Origin: Thiotrichales bacterium
GTDB taxonomy: Bacteria; Pseudomonadota; Gammaproteobacteria; Beggiatoales; Beggiatoaceae
Length of the DNA: 64,000 bases
Assembly: GCA_016745035.1 (NCBI GenBank)
Contig: JADGDE010000006.1
Coordinates: 127,607-191,606, forward strand
Direction: 5' to 3'
The position numbers and the translations under genes are program-made. Below are positions 60,656 to 64,000 of the stretch, one piece after another. The number at the start of each line of letters is the position of its first letter. Position 1 is the first letter of the stretch. The notes below the pieces were generated by a model that was given only the letters and a program-made list of their open reading frames with translations, searched no databases and was not told where the DNA came from.

Positions 60656-63600
60656 GCAGATTCTCCTGGGATAGCAGCGGTGACTAAGGCGGGCATTAAG
60701 TGGGCGCGTGTGCCTTGATACCAATCGCCCGAGCGCTCAACGTTGTCTAAGTCTTGGGTTTCACCGTCCCAAAGCACAAAGCCTTGTTCGGGTTCAAAGA
60801 CAAAAATATCTTGGCTGTCGGGGTCTTTGACCGAGAATAATAACCAGCCGTTGCCGACCAGTTCTTGTAGCGGCGGCTGGCGCTGATAAATTGCCGTGAC
60901 CACATCGACTTTTGCCTCGACCATCACCTGTAAGCGCATTGGCTCGTGAATATCGAGCATTTGCCACGGCAAGCCTGTGCGTAAATCGCTGCTTGCGCCT
61001 TCCATGACTCCAAATAAGCCTGTGAGGTTGTGTAAGGTTTTTTGTCCACAGCCATATTCTTCGTTATTGACGGTGGAGAAATAGTATTCGAGATTAATCC
61101 CCGCGACCACCGGCCCGCCGTTGAGCAAGGTGTTTTCTAAAATGGTGCCTTCAGGGTCGATTCGGTAATCGTAAGAAACCAAAAAGGCGCGGCGGTCAAA
61201 GAAAATGCCACGGTTAAAAGCCCGCCGTCCGATAAAGGCAAGGGCGTTGGTGCTGTGTCCGAGTTCAGGGCGCACTTGGCTGATGTCTAAACTGCGGCTA
61301 ATGCTGTGGGCATAAGCACCGGCAAGTCCGAGTTTTTCCGGTGCGGAGGCAAATTTGCGGCAACGCTCATGGGCGGAGTATTTGGCGGCTTTAAGTCCCA
61401 AGGCTTCGAGCTGTTTAAAATCCGCTTGCAGGGCTTCTGGGATTAAATCGGTATCAAACCATTCGATGTCTTCGTTAGCGGTATTGTGCATCGAGCCTAA
61501 AAACCAGGTATCTGCGGGGATTTCCATCCCTTGGGCTGCCATCAATTCGCGTACTTCTGGGCGATTTGCCATCGCTGCAAACGAGCGCGCATTCGGGCCA
61601 CTGTGGCGACCGCTACATGCGCCGCAATCATAGGCGGCTAAATGCGGGTTGTTGAGGCTGGAAGAACCATGCCCGACTAAGACCACGAATTGCGAGAACT
61701 GATGCACCAGCCCGATATTGCGTAAAAAAGCCGCCACGCGCTCGGCTTGTTCTTGGTCAGTAAAACCGATTTGATTGTGCTCTACTGAAGGGTTATCGGC
61801 TTTTTTGGCGGTGATATTGACCTTGGTCGGCACGATTAAATCCCAGCCTTGTTGCAAGCGCTGATTCAAACGTCCAAAGCCCAGCGGCGCAATCACTTTG
61901 CCGAGCAATAATAATAAGGTCACAGGCAGGCTGACAATCATCAACAATAAAGCCACAAAGGGATTACGGCGAATTTCTTGATGCCAAAGGTTGTTAAGCC
62001 AAAGGCGTTTGCTGCGGCGCTGTTGATGCTGATGGTTTAAGTCTTCACATTCGTGTACAGGCTGCTCGGTAATGCGATGCTTAGGGGTTTGCACCACCGG
62101 ACACAAAGGCGTGTCTTCATGGTCATCAATACCGCGCCAGTTCATCACCAAGTTAAAGAATGCCGCGACCCCAAAGGTTTCGATATTGGGTTCTAATTCT
62201 TCGATATGGCGACGAATCGCCTCTTCTCGGTCATCAATACAAAACACTAATTGTGCTTGTGGGCGCGTTTCCCGATCCGCCCAGTTGGTCAGTTGTTTGC
62301 CTTGTTGATATTGGTGTTGATAAGTGATGGCATTAAAAATAATATCGCGATAATGGCGCTCGTAAGCTTGCAGCCAGATAAAACCGGCGACATGCGGCTC
62401 AGCAACACGGGCAAGCGCACTAAAAATGGTCTCGATTTGTTCCTCGTTGAGCGAATCGACATCTGCGCCACACCAGCCCATGTGTTGTGCCAAGCGGAAC
62501 AAACGCCAAGCGCTACGATAAACCGAATAGGTATCAGCGTTATCACTGGCGGCGCTGTGTTGCCACAGCCAAACCATTTGTGTCAGCCCTTGCCAATCGT
62601 TTTGGTGCGGGTCTTCAATGGTGGTACGCACCAAGAGGTTTTGTAAACCGGTGACCAAGTATTCTGGCAGATGTTGGTTAAAGAGTTGGAAACGCCCTAA
62701 AAACTCAGCATGGTGGTGTTGGAAATGCCCGTTTAAGTCTGAGAGATTGGCATCAATCAGCCAAGTGCCCTCGCAAACACGGCGGCAATAGAGGTATTCC
62801 ATCACCAAGCGTACCGCCAAATAATCGCGCATATCGACATGGGTATCTAAGCCACGATAACCGGGGTTATTGGCACGCCACAAAAACATACCGCCCCAGC
62901 CTTGTAAGTCCAGCGCGAGGTTTTCTAAATATTGAATTTGATTATCGGTTTTCACGCCGATCCGCGCTAACATGATTTCCAAGGTTTTTTCGGCATCATC
63001 GGGCAGGGTGTCTAAGTAATCTGCCCATTCTGGCATGTCTTCAAACGCGCCAACCAAATCGGTTTTAGCCGCTTGTTTCCAAACTTGATAAAAGCCTTGT
63101 TTGCTGTCTTTGATTTGCCAAGCAGCGACACCTTGATCCAGCCATGCGGCGACGTGACGGATAAAAATCGCATCAAAATCAGCTTTGACATCTTCGCCTG
63201 TCAGGGCTTTGATTAAGCTCGAGAGGGTTAAATCATCACCGACGCGGGTAAATAACTCGCTGCGCTCGATTTTAGATTTAGCCGCCAAGCGTTGGTTTAA
63301 GTCCTCAGGATTTAAGTCTTCGCTCTCGGCTAGTTCGTCTAAGACCTCGGCGGATAATTCTTGCAGGTGTTCGGGATGCACCAAATAATGCGATAAGCCA
63401 AGATTAGATAAACAACTTTCCCACAAGCCTTTGATAATGGTCGCCTCGTCGGCGTTATGGGCATCGTTGCGGACATTGTCTAAAAGACGTTTTTGGGTCT
63501 CAGGGCTGACATCGGGCTGAAATTGACTTAAGGCGGCATTTTCTTCAACTTGCCAATTGAGCTGGCAAGCGGAGATTTTTTCTAAAGGATGCAATAAAGC

Positions 63601-63954
63601 CGCTTGGTAAACATCGCGCAGGTAGACTTCACCTTGGCGAAAATCGCCGAGCTTTTTACCCGCATCCAAGTCCGATTGTTTATCTAATACCGCACGTAAA
63701 TCAGCGGCATTAATACGCCCGTCTTGATAATGTTGTCGATAGGTTTCTATCGGTAAATAGGCATATTTTCCGGTAATATCAAAAGCGGATTTTACCGCTT
63801 TATCAAAGGGTAAATTTTGAAAGCCGTGTAAGGTATTGTGATGCACAAAGTCGATTAAAGGCGCTTGGCTAGGCAAGACGTGTTCGAGGTGTGCCAGCAG
63901 GGCTTCGAGTTTTTCTGCAAAAGAAGCCTTAGCAGACAAAGTATGCGATGACAT
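60652..63954 (-). CDS. dabA: DabA-type inorganic carbon transporter subunit (DUF2309)
   Basis: 1100 aa, the usual size range or slightly longer. Carbonic-anhydrase-like zinc centre residues are visible: V-F-C-I-D-D-R-E-E near residue 570 (Cys and Asp), G-H-G-S-S-S near 761 (His) and A-Y-D-C-G-A-C-S-G near 775 (Cys). Early motif I-D-F-V-H-H-N-T-L-H-G-F. It has few membrane spans (one hydrophobic segment near 650-675). Ribosome-binding site AAGGAG six bases before the ATG. Converts or captures CO2 as bicarbonate using the gradient via DabB. First gene of the operon; its promoter lies at or beyond the window end. Confidence 0.92.
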   Translation of the reverse strand: MSSHTLSAKASFAEKLEALLAHLEHVLPSQAPLIDFVHHNTLHGFQNLPFDKAVKSAFDITGKYAYLPIETYRQHYQDGRINAADLRAVLDKQSDLDAGKKLGDFRQGEVYLRDVYQAALLHPLEKISACQLNWQVEENAALSQFQPDVSPETQKRLLDNVRNDAHNADEATIIKGLWESCLSNLGLSHYLVHPEHLQELSAEVLDELAESEDLNPEDLNQRLAAKSKIERSELFTRVGDDLTLSSLIKALTGEDVKADFDAIFIRHVAAWLDQGVAAWQIKDSKQGFYQVWKQAAKTDLVGAFEDMPEWADYLDTLPDDAEKTLEIMLARIGVKTDNQIQYLENLALDLQGWGGMFLWRANNPGYRGLDTHVDMRDYLAVRLVMEYLYCRRVCEGTWLIDANLSDLNGHFQHHHAEFLGRFQLFNQHLPEYLVTGLQNLLVRTTIEDPHQNDWQGLTQMVWLWQHSAASDNADTYSVYRSAWRLFRLAQHMGWCGADVDSLNEEQIETIFSALARVAEPHVAGFIWLQAYERHYRDIIFNAITYQHQYQQGKQLTNWADRETRPQAQLVFCIDDREEAIRRHIEELEPNIETFGVAAFFNLVMNWRGIDDHEDTPLCPVVQTPKHRITEQPVHECEDLNHQHQQRRSKRLWLNNLWHQEIRRNPFVALLLMIVSLPVTLLLLLGKVIAPLGFGRLNQRLQQGWDLIVPTKVNITAKKADNPSVEHNQIGFTDQEQAERVAAFLRNIGLVHQFSQFVVLVGHGSSSLNNPHLAAYDCGACSGRHSGPNARSFAAMANRPEVRELMAAQGMEIPADTWFLGSMHNTANEDIEWFDTDLIPEALQADFKQLEALGLKAAKYSAHERCRKFASAPEKLGLAGAYAHSISRSLDISQVRPELGHSTNALAFIGRRAFNRGIFFDRRAFLVSYDYRIDPEGTILENTLLNGGPVVAGINLEYYFSTVNNEEYGCGQKTLHNLTGLFGVMEGASSDLRTGLPWQMLDIHEPMRLQVMVEAKVDVVTAIYQRQPPLQELVGNGWLLFSVKDPDSQDIFVFEPEQGFVLWDGETQDLDNVERSGDWYQGTRAHLMPALVTAAIPGESA

Positions 63955-64000
63955 AAAAGACTCCTTAAGGTTGCATCAAGGCGCTAAAATCAGCGACGGC

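Overview
The window reads as chromosomal DNA of a sulfur-oxidising-type gammaproteobacterium, most plausibly of the Thiotrichales/Beggiatoa group. This is an inference from gene content and style: a Pil-Chp twitching signal cluster, gammaproteobacterial rpsB-tsf-pyrH and miaB-ybeZ-ybeY-lnt blocks, a DUF2309 (DabA) inorganic-carbon uptake operon, a glycolate oxidase operon, and many short palindromic repeats. No rRNA, tRNA or CRISPR array was recognised.

Layout. 1-3.9 kb: the end of a secreted repeat protein with ten Thr-Asp-Pro repeats, a small unknown gene coupled to a zinc-ribbon Ser/Thr kinase, and a metal-binding HMA protein. 3.9-7.2 kb: hemE, an ExbB-like channel, a secreted CAP protein and panC. 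7.2-12.4 kb (minus): pilG-pilH-pilI-pilJ followed by a FimL/ChpA-N-terminus-like gene in place of the full ChpA kinase. 12.7-16.2 kb (minus): glnB, sucD, sucC, a zf-CHCC protein and map. 16.4-19.2 kb: rpsB with a long repetitive tail, tsf and pyrH. 19.3-28.3 kb: a DUF3365 haem-motif protein, a small GTPase, a GspG pseudopilin, rarA and a two-gene RND efflux system. 28.5-37.8 kb: a VWA protein, a zinc/toxin-like protein, miaB-ybeZ-ybeY-lnt, an ArsS-like radical SAM protein and a TPR membrane protein. 38-41.6 kb: two secreted DUF1566 (Lcl) proteins and a secreted phospholipase-A2-like protein. 41.6-45.4 kb: glcD-glcE-glcF.

45.4-56.1 kb is an accessory island. It holds two tiny genes, an XRE/ImmA-IrrE regulator, gene remnants, an inverted pair of structured repeats, MITE copies, a degenerate duplicate of the end of a neighbouring NDH-like gene, a GIY-YIG protein, an AT-rich ABC-three-component conflict system and an orphan antitoxin. 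56.1-64 kb (minus): dabA, dabB and two further NDH-type proton-channel genes.

Most notable. (1) The last 126 bases of the two DUF1566 genes align without gaps, but differ mainly at first and second codon positions while the C/T third base is kept. They are followed by near-identical 3' flanks and hairpins. This is the expected footprint of a diversity-generating retroelement acting in trans; no reverse transcriptase or template repeat lies in the window. (2) The ABC-three-component system has a tiny one-TM first gene whose end overlaps the CTD gene. (3) A MITE family has inserted at three gene stop codons. (4) A REP-type hairpin is embedded in a signal-peptide coding sequence, beside the remnant of a REP-associated transposase. 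The dabA operon and glcDEF together suggest a CO2-fixing lifestyle with bicarbonate uptake and glycolate salvage.
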